Origin: W0P28-013 sp964570565
Lineage (GTDB): Bacteria > Bacteroidota > Bacteroidia > Bacteroidales > Paludibacteraceae
Direction of reading: 5' to 3'
Length of the DNA stretch: 64,000 nt
Assembly (NCBI GenBank): GCA_964570565.1
Contig: CAZMYT010000005.1
Coordinates: forward strand, 1-64,000
Each line of letters opens with the position of its first letter. The first letter of the stretch is position 1. A model generated the notes under the pieces. That model saw only the letters and a program-made list of their open reading frames with translations, ran no database searches and had not been told where the DNA came from. A program made the position numbers and the translations under genes. Below, piece after piece: positions 8,748 through 16,610 of the stretch.

Positions 8748-9509
8748 ATGGCCGAACAAAAAGCAACAGAAGTGAAAGAAATTTCCGTTGAAGAACGCCT
8801 CATTGCACTGTACGAATTGCAAAAAGTGGTGTCGGAAATAGACAAAATTAAGACACTACGAGGTGAATTGCCACTCGAAGTACAGGATTTGGAAGACGAA
8901 ATTGCAGGTTTGCAAACTCGTATTGACAAATACAACACAGATATTGTGGATATGGATAAAGCCATTGAAGCTGAAAAAATCAAAATCGAAGAGTCACGTG
9001 CTAAAATTGCTAAGAATACTGAGCAACAAAATAATGTACGTAACAACCGCGAATTTGATGCTTTATCAAAAGAAGTTGAATTTCAAACATTGGAAATAGA
9101 GTTGTCTGAAAAACATATTCGTGAATATTCGGCCGATGTTAAAATCAAACGTGAAGAAGTAGAAGTTGCTAACAAACAATGTGCTGAACGTCAATTTGAT
9201 TTGACTCAAAAGAAAGCTGAATTGGACGAAATTGTAGCAGAAACTCGCCAAGAAGAAGAACGTTTGCGCGAAAAGGCTAAAGAATTAGAAACGTTGATTG
9301 ATCCACGTTTATTCACAGCTTTCAAACGTATTCGTAAAAATGCTCGTAATGGTTTGGCTGTGGTTTCTGTAGAGCGTGATGCTTGCGGTGGATGCTTTAA
9401 TAAAATACCACCTCAACGCCAAATGGATATACGTATGCGTAAAAAAATTATCGTATGTGAATATTGCGGACGTATCTTAGTCGATAAAGAGTTAGCAGGT
9501 GCTGAATAA
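8748..9509 (+). CDS. Coiled-coil protein with C4 zinc ribbon
   Basis: The product is 253 residues. Residues ~10-190 are a long charged coiled coil (runs of E, K, R with heptad spacing). Residues ~205-245 hold a zinc ribbon with Cys pairs ACGGC and CEYC and the conserved NKIPPQRQMDIR linker (zf-RING_7/CT398-like family). The start MAEQKATEVKEIS at 8748 is preferred over the in-frame upstream extension from 8700, whose codons look non-coding. Function is unknown; related proteins are proposed nucleic-acid or helicase-associated factors. Likely co-transcribed with the Nif3 gene and followed by a strong terminator. Confidence 0.85.
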   Translation: MAEQKATEVKEISVEERLIALYELQKVVSEIDKIKTLRGELPLEVQDLEDEIAGLQTRIDKYNTDIVDMDKAIEAEKIKIEESRAKIAKNTEQQNNVRNNREFDALSKEVEFQTLEIELSEKHIREYSADVKIKREEVEVANKQCAERQFDLTQKKAELDEIVAETRQEEERLREKAKELETLIDPRLFTAFKRIRKNARNGLAVVSVERDACGGCFNKIPPQRQMDIRMRKKIIVCEYCGRILVDKELAGAE

Positions 9510-9540
9510 GTAAAAGCACCGTAAAGTGATATAATAGAAA

Positions 9541-9567
9541 AGAGCCTGTATTATGCAGGCTCTTTTT
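9541..9567 (+). terminator. Intrinsic terminator after the zinc-ribbon gene
   Basis: AGAGCCTG / CAGGCTCT stem with a 7-base loop, followed by a run of seven or more T. Confidence 0.9.
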
Positions 9568-10226
9568 TTAGCTCATAGGCTAGTAGTGGAATAATCAAAT
9601 TGATTTTCCACTTTTTTTATGTCCTATTACTACAAAAATAAACTTGCGTGAGAATTGAATATTTACGTGCGTGTGTAATCTTGTACACAAATATCAAAAA
9701 AATGAATCACATCCATTTTACAATAATCAAGCAGTAGAGTATATATTTACATTTATAAATAATATTGTAAATTATTACAAGATATACAAATGTAAACCAC
9801 CATTAATGATTTAGTAATATAAATTCAAAAACTTATTTTTTACTTATTTAATCGATTATTTAGAATTGTAACATTGAATAAATGAATAGTATTAACAATA
9901 TGCTTTTTATTTTCATATATCGTATGTAAATCAATAAGTTATAGAATTTATTTTATATTTTGATTTAATATAATTGGTGATATATTTGATATTTGTAAAT
10001 ACAATGGCGTATTCAGTTATATTAGTGATATATTGGTTTATTTATGAGTAGTTTATTAGTTATTATTTTCAGCATTACTTTAACTTATTAATTTTATCTA
10101 TATGTTTGTTTATTAACAATATACAATATAAATTAAAAGTTAGCCACTTTTTAGTGAGTTTACATTTATAAATCACTTAATTTTCTAATTGGTTATAAAT
10201 GTATTTTTTTATTTACAAAAATGATA
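9568..10226. other. Gene-free, very AT-rich region with repeated TTTACATTT half-sites
   Basis: About 660 bases with no plausible ORF over ~15 codons on either strand. The motif TTTACATTT, or its complement AAATGTAAA, occurs at 9746-9754, 9788-9796 (inverted relative to the first) and 10159-10167, with a partial copy at 10197-10203. It appears again in the palindrome at the XRE gene promoter. A TGTGTA/TACACA inverted repeat lies at 9672-9689. No DnaA boxes, tRNA or IS ends were seen. Best guess: an extended regulatory region for the downstream regulator. Confidence 0.55.
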
Positions 10227-10243
10227 TTACATTTGTAATGTAA
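10227..10243 (+). promoter_or_regulatory. Palindromic operator overlapping the XRE gene promoter
   Basis: TTACATT-TGT-AATGTAA, a perfect 7-bp inverted repeat containing the -7 box TACATTTG (10228-10235), only 11 bases before the ATG at 10255. The transcript would be almost leaderless. Autoregulation by the encoded repressor-like protein is inferred. Confidence 0.6.
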
Positions 10244-10254
10244 ATTTCTAAATT

Positions 10255-10734
10255 ATGAAAGACCGTATTTTTTTACTTATTGAAACCAAAGAGTTGACAT
10301 TTGGTAAATTTGCTGACGAAATTGGCGTAGAACGTTCAACCATGTCGCATATTAAGTCTGATAGAAGTAAACCTTCACTAGATATGGCTCAGAAGGTGCT
10401 TGAACGCTATCCAGAAGTGAGTGCGGAGTGGCTTATTTTGGGACGTGGGCCGATGTTTAGACAAACAAGCGATTCTCAAGAGCTCGATTTATTCTCTCAA
10501 ATTGGATTAAATGATTCAAAATCAGAGGTAAATTCGGATAAAGTAGAACCAATTCAGACTACAACTTCTACCGAAAGTAAAAAAATGGACTTGCCTACAG
10601 AAGATTTAGTTAATGTTGTGGGTAAAAAAGAAGAACAACAACGAGCGTTTTTTAATCCGCCAAAGCCTGAACGTGTGGTAGAACGTGTGATGATATTTTA
10701 TTCCGATCAAACGTTTGAGGAGTTGAAAAAGTAA
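10255..10734 (+). CDS. XRE-family helix-turn-helix transcriptional regulator
   Basis: A 159-residue DNA-binding protein. Residues 1-~65 are a lambda-repressor-type HTH (KFADEIGVERSTMSHIKSDR recognition region, then SLDMAQKVLERYPEVSAEWL and ILGRGPMF). The middle (~70-130) is acidic and Ser/Thr-rich with no domain. The short C-terminal tail VERVMIFYSDQTFEELKK resembles the conserved end of a Bacteroidota-specific XRE family. There is no peptidase or sensor domain, so the signal is unknown. It sits alone behind a 745-base AT-rich region carrying repeated half-sites that overlap its own promoter, suggesting autoregulation. gyrA starts 157 bases downstream after a weak terminator. Confidence 0.85.
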   Translation: MKDRIFLLIETKELTFGKFADEIGVERSTMSHIKSDRSKPSLDMAQKVLERYPEVSAEWLILGRGPMFRQTSDSQELDLFSQIGLNDSKSEVNSDKVEPIQTTTSTESKKMDLPTEDLVNVVGKKEEQQRAFFNPPKPERVVERVMIFYSDQTFEELKK

Positions 10735-10783
10735 GGTATTTCAATCATATTTCGGTATACGGCATTTAGCTTGTATAATAAGG

Positions 10784-10814
10784 TGGGACTGTTGAAAAGT
10801 AGCCCCATTTTTTT
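10784..10814 (+). terminator. Weak terminator between the XRE gene and gyrA
   Basis: TGGGACT paired imperfectly with AGTAGCCCCA, then a run of seven T. The stem is bulged, so efficiency is uncertain. Confidence 0.45.
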
Positions 10815-10891
10815 GGCTCAAATAATTGGTAGTTTCGGTAAAAAGTAGTAATTTTATGCGACATTTTAGATTAACTCAAAATAGTATATAA

Positions 10892-13414
10892 ATGCTTGAT
10901 CAAGAAAGACTTATTAGAATCAACATCGAGGAAGAAATGAAAACGGCTTACATCGATTATTCGATGTCGGTTATCGTTTCGCGTGCTTTGCCTGATGTTC
11001 GTGACGGTTTTAAACCTGTACACCGTCGTGTATTGTTTGGAATGAATGAATTGGGTAACAATTCTGATAAACCTTACAAGAAATCAGCCCGTATTGTCGG
11101 TGAGGTAATGGGTAAGTATCACCCACATGGTGACTCTTCAATTTATGGCACTTTAGTTCGTTTAGCACAGCCTTGGGCGTTACGTTATCCATTGGTTGAT
11201 GGACAAGGTAACTTTGGTTCTGTCGATGGTGATGGACCAGCAGCTATGCGTTATACCGAAGCGCGTTTGCAGAAAATTGCCGAGGAAATGTTGAAGGATA
11301 TTGATAAAGATACTGTAAACTTCGACCCTAACTTTGATGAAACACTCAAAGAACCTCAAGTAATGCCTACACGTTTGCCAAATTTATTGGTCAACGGTGC
11401 ATCAGGTATTGCAGTAGGTATGGCTACCAATATGGCGCCACATAACCTCACCGAAGTGGTGAATGCAATTGATGCTTACATTGATAACAATGATATAGAA
11501 ATCAGTGAATTGATGCATCACGTAAAAGCACCTGATTTTCCAACAGGAGGTATTATTTATGGTTATGCAGGTGTAAAAGACGCTTTTGAAACAGGTCGTG
11601 GACGTATTGTGATTCGTTCTAAAGCCGAAATTGAAAATGCAGAAAATGGCCACGAACGTATTGTTATTACAGAAATCCCTTATATGACTAACAAAGCAGA
11701 ATTGATTAAATCAATTGCAGAGTTGGCTATCGAAAAAAGAGTAGAAGGTATTTCTAATGTTAATGACGAATCGGACCGTACAGGTATGCGCATCGTTGTG
11801 GATGTTAAACGTGATGCTAATGCTAATGTTATTTTGAATAAATTGTTCAAAATGACAGCGTTACAATCATCATTTAGTGTTAATAACATTGCTTTAGTAA
11901 AAGGTCGTCCACAAATGCTTAACTTAAAAGACTTAATTAAGTATTTTGTAGAACATCGTCACGAAGTAGTTACTCGCCGTACACAATTTGAATTGGCTAA
12001 AGCCGAAGAAGATGCACACATCTTACAAGGTTTGATCATTGCTTTGGATAATATCGACGAAGTGATTGCTATTATTCGTGGAGCTGAGTCTCCTAATGCG
12101 GCTATTGAGCAATTGATGGAACGTTTCAGCTTGAGCGATCGTCAAGCAAAAGCCATTGTCGAAATGCGTTTGGCACAATTAACCAAATTGCGTCAAGATG
12201 AATTGCGTACGAAATATGAGGACTTAATGAAACGCATTGAGGACTTAAAAGATATTTTAGCTCGCGTAGAACGTCGTATGGAAATCATTAAAATGGAGCT
12301 TGCTGAACTAAAAGCGAAATATGGTGATGGACGTCGTACCGAAATTGTATACTCATCAGAGGAATTCAATCCAGAAGACTTTTATGCTGATGATGAAATG
12401 ATTATAACAGTCTCACACTTAGGCTATATTAAACGTACACCACTATCGGAATTTAAGTCACAGAATAGGGGTGGTGTTGGTTCAAAAGGTAGCTCTTCGC
12501 GCGATGAAGACTTCATTGAATACATCTATCCAGCTTCTATGCACAACACGATGTTGTTCTTTACACAAAAAGGTCGTTGCTTCTGGTTGAAGGTGTACGA
12601 AATACCTGAAGGTAACAAAACAAGCAAAGGTCGTGCTATTCAAAATATGTTGAATATTGAATCGGACGATAAAGTAAATGCGTTTATACGTGTGGCTAAT
12701 TTACAAGATCCAGAATATAACCAATCACATTATTTATTATTCTGTACCAAACAAGGTGTTATCAAAAAAACATCGTTAGAGGCTTATTCACGTCCACGTC
12801 AAAATGGTGTGAATGCTATAACTATTCGCGAAGATGACCAAGTAATACAAGTGCGTATGACCGATGGTAACAGCGAAGTTTTGATGGCTAATAAGAATGG
12901 TCGTGCTATTCGTTTCCACGAAACCAAAGTTCGTGAAATGGGCCGTACAGCTACTGGTGTACGTGGTATGACGCTCGATGGTTCCGATGATGAGGTAGTT
13001 GGCATGGTTTGTGTATCTTCTGATACAAAGGATTCAATTTTGGTTGTTTCTGAATTGGGTTACGGAAAACGTTCCGACTTAGAAGATTATCGTATTACCA
13101 ATCGTGGTGGTAAAGGTGTAAAAACGATTAATATTACAGATAAAACAGGTAAGTTAGTCACTATTAAGAACGTAACTGATGAACATGATTTGATGATTAT
13201 CAATAAATCGGGTATTACCATTCGTATGAAAGTGGCAGATTTGCGTGTGATGGGACGTGCAACTCAAGGTGTTCGATTAATCAATCTTGAGAAACGTAAT
13301 GATCAAATTGCAGCTGTTTGTCGTGTTTCATCAGAAAACGAGGAAGATGAACTGCTTGAAAATGTGAATGAAGAACCAGTTATCGACTCAACAAATATAA
13401 CTACAGAAGAATAA
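10892..13414 (+). CDS. gyrA: DNA gyrase subunit A
   Basis: Breakage-reunion subunit of gyrase, which introduces negative supercoils; needs GyrB, not in this window. The 840-residue product starts MLDQERLIRINIEEEMKTAY. The catalytic Tyr121 is in AAMRYTEARL. The quinolone-determining region reads HPHGDSSIYG: Ser82 (E. coli 83) is retained and Gly86 occupies the E. coli Asp87 position. The C-terminal beta-pinwheel starts near residue 500; its GyrA box is the clade-style QNRGGVGSKG rather than QRRGGKG. An acidic tail ends the protein. A TPR-protein gene follows 21 bases later and may be co-transcribed. No clean TAnnTTTG promoter was found. Confidence 0.97.
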   Translation: MLDQERLIRINIEEEMKTAYIDYSMSVIVSRALPDVRDGFKPVHRRVLFGMNELGNNSDKPYKKSARIVGEVMGKYHPHGDSSIYGTLVRLAQPWALRYPLVDGQGNFGSVDGDGPAAMRYTEARLQKIAEEMLKDIDKDTVNFDPNFDETLKEPQVMPTRLPNLLVNGASGIAVGMATNMAPHNLTEVVNAIDAYIDNNDIEISELMHHVKAPDFPTGGIIYGYAGVKDAFETGRGRIVIRSKAEIENAENGHERIVITEIPYMTNKAELIKSIAELAIEKRVEGISNVNDESDRTGMRIVVDVKRDANANVILNKLFKMTALQSSFSVNNIALVKGRPQMLNLKDLIKYFVEHRHEVVTRRTQFELAKAEEDAHILQGLIIALDNIDEVIAIIRGAESPNAAIEQLMERFSLSDRQAKAIVEMRLAQLTKLRQDELRTKYEDLMKRIEDLKDILARVERRMEIIKMELAELKAKYGDGRRTEIVYSSEEFNPEDFYADDEMIITVSHLGYIKRTPLSEFKSQNRGGVGSKGSSSRDEDFIEYIYPASMHNTMLFFTQKGRCFWLKVYEIPEGNKTSKGRAIQNMLNIESDDKVNAFIRVANLQDPEYNQSHYLLFCTKQGVIKKTSLEAYSRPRQNGVNAITIREDDQVIQVRMTDGNSEVLMANKNGRAIRFHETKVREMGRTATGVRGMTLDGSDDEVVGMVCVSSDTKDSILVVSELGYGKRSDLEDYRITNRGGKGVKTINITDKTGKLVTIKNVTDEHDLMIINKSGITIRMKVADLRVMGRATQGVRLINLEKRNDQIAAVCRVSSENEEDELLENVNEEPVIDSTNITTEE

Positions 13415-13435
13415 TTCATTTAAAAATTTGACTTT

Positions 13436-14683
13436 ATGAAACGATTACTTATTGTTTCCTTGTTGGTTATGGGAATCATAGCAACAGGGAGTGCTCAGAA
13501 AGCCAATGTATCTAAAGCTAAAAATAAAGCTTTGAACGTTGAAGCTCCTGATTTTGAAGGCGCAAAAGAAGCCATTGCAGCAGCATTACAAGATGAAAGT
13601 ACTAAAAATTCAGTTGATACTTGGTATACGGCTGGTTTGGTGTACGAAAAAATCCAAGATGCTGAATATTTGAAAGAGGTTTCAGGTAAACCTGCTGATG
13701 CTACAGTAAAAGGTGAAAGTGCTATCACATCGTATGGCTATTATGTAAAAGCTTATGATATGGACTTTTTACCTAACGCTAAAGGCAAGATTAAACCAAA
13801 ATACAGTAAGAAAATAAAAACTTCTATCAAAAATTACTATTTGAATATGGCGTTTTTGAACTATGGTATCACGGAATTTAATAAGAAAAATTTTCCAAAA
13901 GCGATAGAGGTATTTGAAATTCATACAGGTGTACCTGATTTAAAAATGTTCTCGGAAGATAATCCGTTCATTAAAGATACGGTGTATTATCAAATTCGCT
14001 ATTATACCGCTTTGGCTTACGAACGTTCTGAGAATGTGGTAAAAGCTATCGAAATTTTTGAGCAGATAAAAGATAAAGGTTACGAAGAAATTTTTGTTAA
14101 TCAACATCTTAGCGATTTATACAAAGCGCAAAAAGATACGGCAAATTACATTAGTTCTTTAGAATATGGTTATAAAAGATATCCTAAAGAGTTTTTCTTT
14201 TTAGGAAACTTAATCAACTTCTACATTTTTAATGGTCAAGAACAAAAGGGTATTGACTATTTGGATAAGGCGATTGAATTAGATCCTAATAACGCTCAAT
14301 ATTACAATGTAAAGGGTAGTGTTATGGAAACTTTAAATCGTATTCCGGAAGCCACAGCTGCTTATGATAAAGCGTTGACATTGAATCCAAAATTGATGGA
14401 AGCTTGGAATAACAAAGGACGTATGGTTTACAACGAGGCTTATAAGTTCGAAGATCGTGCCGTATCTATTCGCGATCCTAAAGCATCAGCTAATTTACAA
14501 GCTGCAGCCTTAGAGAAATTTAAAGAAGCTTTGCCATATTTTGAAAAAGCAGCGGAATTAAATCCTACAGATTTGGATAATTTACGTACATTACGTTCTA
14601 TTTATTATCGTTTGTTAAACGTTGATGCTAAAACTTACCAAGGTAAGTATGATGCTATCAATGCACAAATCAAATCACTGTAG
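13436..14683 (+). CDS. Secreted/periplasmic tetratricopeptide-repeat protein
   Basis: The 415-residue product has a signal peptide (MKRLLIVSLLVMGIIATGSAQ) and then mostly helical repeats. Clear TPR units are GIDYLDKAIELDPNNAQYYN and IPEATAAYDKALTLNPKLME (residues ~275-335), ending with ALPYFEKAAELNPTDLDNL. The first 250 residues are more divergent, possibly degenerate repeats. Probably an envelope scaffold protein; no enzymatic motif. It sits 21 bases behind gyrA, a pairing I recall from other Bacteroidota, and ends at a strong terminator. Confidence 0.85.
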   Translation: MKRLLIVSLLVMGIIATGSAQKANVSKAKNKALNVEAPDFEGAKEAIAAALQDESTKNSVDTWYTAGLVYEKIQDAEYLKEVSGKPADATVKGESAITSYGYYVKAYDMDFLPNAKGKIKPKYSKKIKTSIKNYYLNMAFLNYGITEFNKKNFPKAIEVFEIHTGVPDLKMFSEDNPFIKDTVYYQIRYYTALAYERSENVVKAIEIFEQIKDKGYEEIFVNQHLSDLYKAQKDTANYISSLEYGYKRYPKEFFFLGNLINFYIFNGQEQKGIDYLDKAIELDPNNAQYYNVKGSVMETLNRIPEATAAYDKALTLNPKLMEAWNNKGRMVYNEAYKFEDRAVSIRDPKASANLQAAALEKFKEALPYFEKAAELNPTDLDNLRTLRSIYYRLLNVDAKTYQGKYDAINAQIKSL

Positions 14684-14707
14684 AGTATAAGTCTCTCATA
14701 ATTAAAT

Positions 14708-14747
14708 AAAAAACGCTATTCTCGAATAAATGAGAGTAGCGTTTTTT
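14708..14747. terminator. Terminator after the TPR gene (bidirectional shape)
   Basis: Arms 14708-14723 and 14732-14747 pair with one G-T wobble. A6 lies on one side and T6 on the other, with an 8-base loop. Confidence 0.85.
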
Positions 14748-14879
14748 ATTGTGTAGTTATAAATCATCCTTATTATTATATATTGCTTTATATTTATATT
14801 ATTTAACATAATATAAATTATAGGACAAAAGTGAGCAAGCAAACAATTGAGTAGTTACAGTTTGTTTTTAAGTCTTTTA

Positions 14880-15965
14880 TTAGGTGTGGAAAACCAAAAT
14901 TGGTGTGTGTGCGTGAAATACCATTTTACGAGCCATGCTTGGATTAAATAGCCGTGCAAATAAATTACGCTTGTGTGTGTTGAGCACGATGAGATTGATA
15001 TTTTTTTCTAGAATCAATTCATCGAATGCTTGTAACACATCGTCGCCCGAAATGACAGAATAATTAGTAGTTATCAGAGGATAATTGGTGGCAAAGAAAT
15101 CTTTGATGCCAGCCAGTTTGATGGAATTCCAATCATCACGTTTGGTTTCGAAATGAGCCAGGAATAAGTTAAACTTAAAGCCTTTCAATAAATTCATCAT
15201 ACGTTCAAATGATAAGAGCGTACGATCATCAAAATTAGTCGCAAATAAGATGTTTTTTATATCTTTAATAGCTTGTGCCTCAGATGATTCAGGAATGGCT
15301 AAAACAGGAACTGACGCATGTTCAATGACTTCGGCTGTGACGCTACCAATTAAATCTTCTTCTTTTTGGTTTTTGCCTCGAGTACCCATAATGACTAATA
15401 CTGGTTTTTGTTCATCACAATAATTTATGATAACTTCTTCGGGAACTCCTTCTAAAATTTCTGTTTTAAATTTAATTTTAGGAAGTTGATTATCAGCTAT
15501 TTGTTTGTTCAATTTACTCGATAAATTATCAATATCGGCATGAATTCGAGAGATATAATGTCGGAAAGCCTCTTTGTCGGATATAGCTGCCACTCCCCTA
15601 TTGAAACTATATAACGTACTAGGAATGAGGTAAGCATGTAACAATACTAATTCAATATTTGGGAATTTTTCAGCTATTCGGAAGCCTATTTCGCACGCTT
15701 TGAGGGAATAATCTGAAAAATCGATGGGAATCAGAATGCGCTCTACTCGTGGTTTGGGAGTATTAGATTCAGGATTTTCGATTACGGTGAGTGCTTTTAC
15801 CAAATCCGATTCGTCGATACGAACTCTCACTCCTTCGGCCACAGAGGACTGTTGCTGATTAATGCTGTAAATAAATGCTTTTACGCCTGCACGCTCTAAT
15901 TTTTCTTTTAAACGTTGTGCGTGTTCATAGCTACGAATGGCAACGGTAATGAGTTTATCTTTCAT
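14880..15965 (-). CDS. Tandem universal stress protein with N-terminal DUF2007-like domain
   Basis: 361 residues. Residues 1-~65 (IRSYEHAQRLKEKLERAGVK, then VRVRIDESDLVKALTVIE) resemble the DUF2007 signal-transducer fold; a free-standing DUF2007 gene lies at 32877. Residues ~72-220 are Usp domain 1 with the nucleotide-loop signature GTRGKNQKEEDLIGSVTAEV (G-2x-G-9x-G-S). Residues ~235-361 are Usp domain 2 (ILFATNFD, then NLIVLNTHKRN), in which the G-2x-G loop is degraded, so only the first half probably binds ATP. Cytoplasmic; precise role unknown. Single gene, divergent from the small membrane protein gene. Confidence 0.87.
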   Translation of the reverse strand: MKDKLITVAIRSYEHAQRLKEKLERAGVKAFIYSINQQQSSVAEGVRVRIDESDLVKALTVIENPESNTPKPRVERILIPIDFSDYSLKACEIGFRIAEKFPNIELVLLHAYLIPSTLYSFNRGVAAISDKEAFRHYISRIHADIDNLSSKLNKQIADNQLPKIKFKTEILEGVPEEVIINYCDEQKPVLVIMGTRGKNQKEEDLIGSVTAEVIEHASVPVLAIPESSEAQAIKDIKNILFATNFDDRTLLSFERMMNLLKGFKFNLFLAHFETKRDDWNSIKLAGIKDFFATNYPLITTNYSVISGDDVLQAFDELILEKNINLIVLNTHKRNLFARLFNPSMARKMVFHAHTPILVFHT

Positions 15966-16031
15966 GATGGTAAGATAATAGTTTGTGTGGTAAAAGTAAT
16001 AAAAATTGTAATTGATTCAAAAAAAATACCT

Positions 16032-16039
16032 TATCTTTG
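16032..16039 (+). promoter_or_regulatory. -7 box for the small membrane protein gene
   Basis: TATCTTTG 32 bases before the ATG at 16072, with a TTG 17 bases upstream of the box. It overlaps the in-frame extension from 16012, supporting the shorter start. Confidence 0.6.
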
Positions 16040-16071
16040 AAGAAATAAATGAACATCTAAATGGATTATGT

Positions 16072-16443
16072 ATGAAAACAAAAATTATTACTATTGCCTC
16101 AATCGTTCTTCTTCTTACTTTAGTTGGTTTTTTCTATTTTCGCTTTTACTTTGTATTTGGTGAAGGTGTTAAAGCTGGCGAGCTAAATTACATGGTGTAT
16201 AAAGGCTACGTGTTTAAAACATACGAAGGAAAACTAATACAACGTGGCTTTAAAGGTCAAGCAGCGGGTACTATTCAATCGTATGAATTTCAATTTTCGG
16301 TAGAAGATGAAGCGGTGGCCGATTCGTTGATGCGGTGCAGTGGCAAAGAGGTGGAACTCCATTATAAAGAGTACATCGCTCCCCTACCTTGGCGCGGTGT
16401 TAGCGTGTTTGTAGTCGATGAAATTATCCATGTGGATAAATAA
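16072..16443 (+). CDS. Small membrane-anchored protein of unknown function
   Basis: The product is 123 residues. The N-terminus MKTKIITIASIVLLLTLVGF continues into FYF, one strong hydrophobic segment (residues ~4-24), either an uncleaved anchor or a signal peptide. The remaining ~95 residues (GEGVKAGELNYMVYKGYVFKTYEGKL, split by short loops, then VELHYKEYIAPLPWRG) are probably a periplasmic beta-rich domain. This resembles small Bacteroidota 6-phosphogluconate dehydrogenase-neighbour proteins of no known role; I cannot assign a function. It ends at its own terminator before valS. Confidence 0.75.
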   Translation: MKTKIITIASIVLLLTLVGFFYFRFYFVFGEGVKAGELNYMVYKGYVFKTYEGKLIQRGFKGQAAGTIQSYEFQFSVEDEAVADSLMRCSGKEVELHYKEYIAPLPWRGVSVFVVDEIIHVDK

Positions 16444-16532
16444 GGTGATATTTTAAATATATAATTGATTTATAATTATTTATATTTTGCGAACATCTTT
16501 TAATTTTATAAAAAGATTACTAATTCGCAATT

Positions 16533-16565
16533 AAAATCAGGGGTTTTATAGTCCTGATTTTTTTT
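16533..16565 (+). terminator. Terminator before valS
   Basis: AAAATCAGG / CCTGATTTT stem with an 11-base loop followed by a T run. Confidence 0.8.
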
Positions 16566-16566
16566 A

Positions 16567-16574
16567 TAACTTTG
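16567..16574 (+). promoter_or_regulatory. -7 box for valS
   Basis: TAACTTTG 36 bases before the valS ATG, directly after the upstream terminator. Confidence 0.55.
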
Positions 16575-16610
16575 TAGCTCTAAAAACTATCAACAAAATT
16601 CTTTATAACA

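Noticed and set aside
9702..9737. An 11-codon ORF in the AT-rich region
   Set aside because: Too short, with no start context or conservation evidence.
9568..10226. Replication origin
   Set aside because: No TTATCCACA-type DnaA boxes and no dnaA/dnaN neighbours were seen; AT-richness alone is not enough.
16012..16071. Longer start for the small membrane protein
   Set aside because: The extension covers the TATCTTTG box; the ATG at 16072 begins a typical hydrophobic N-terminus.
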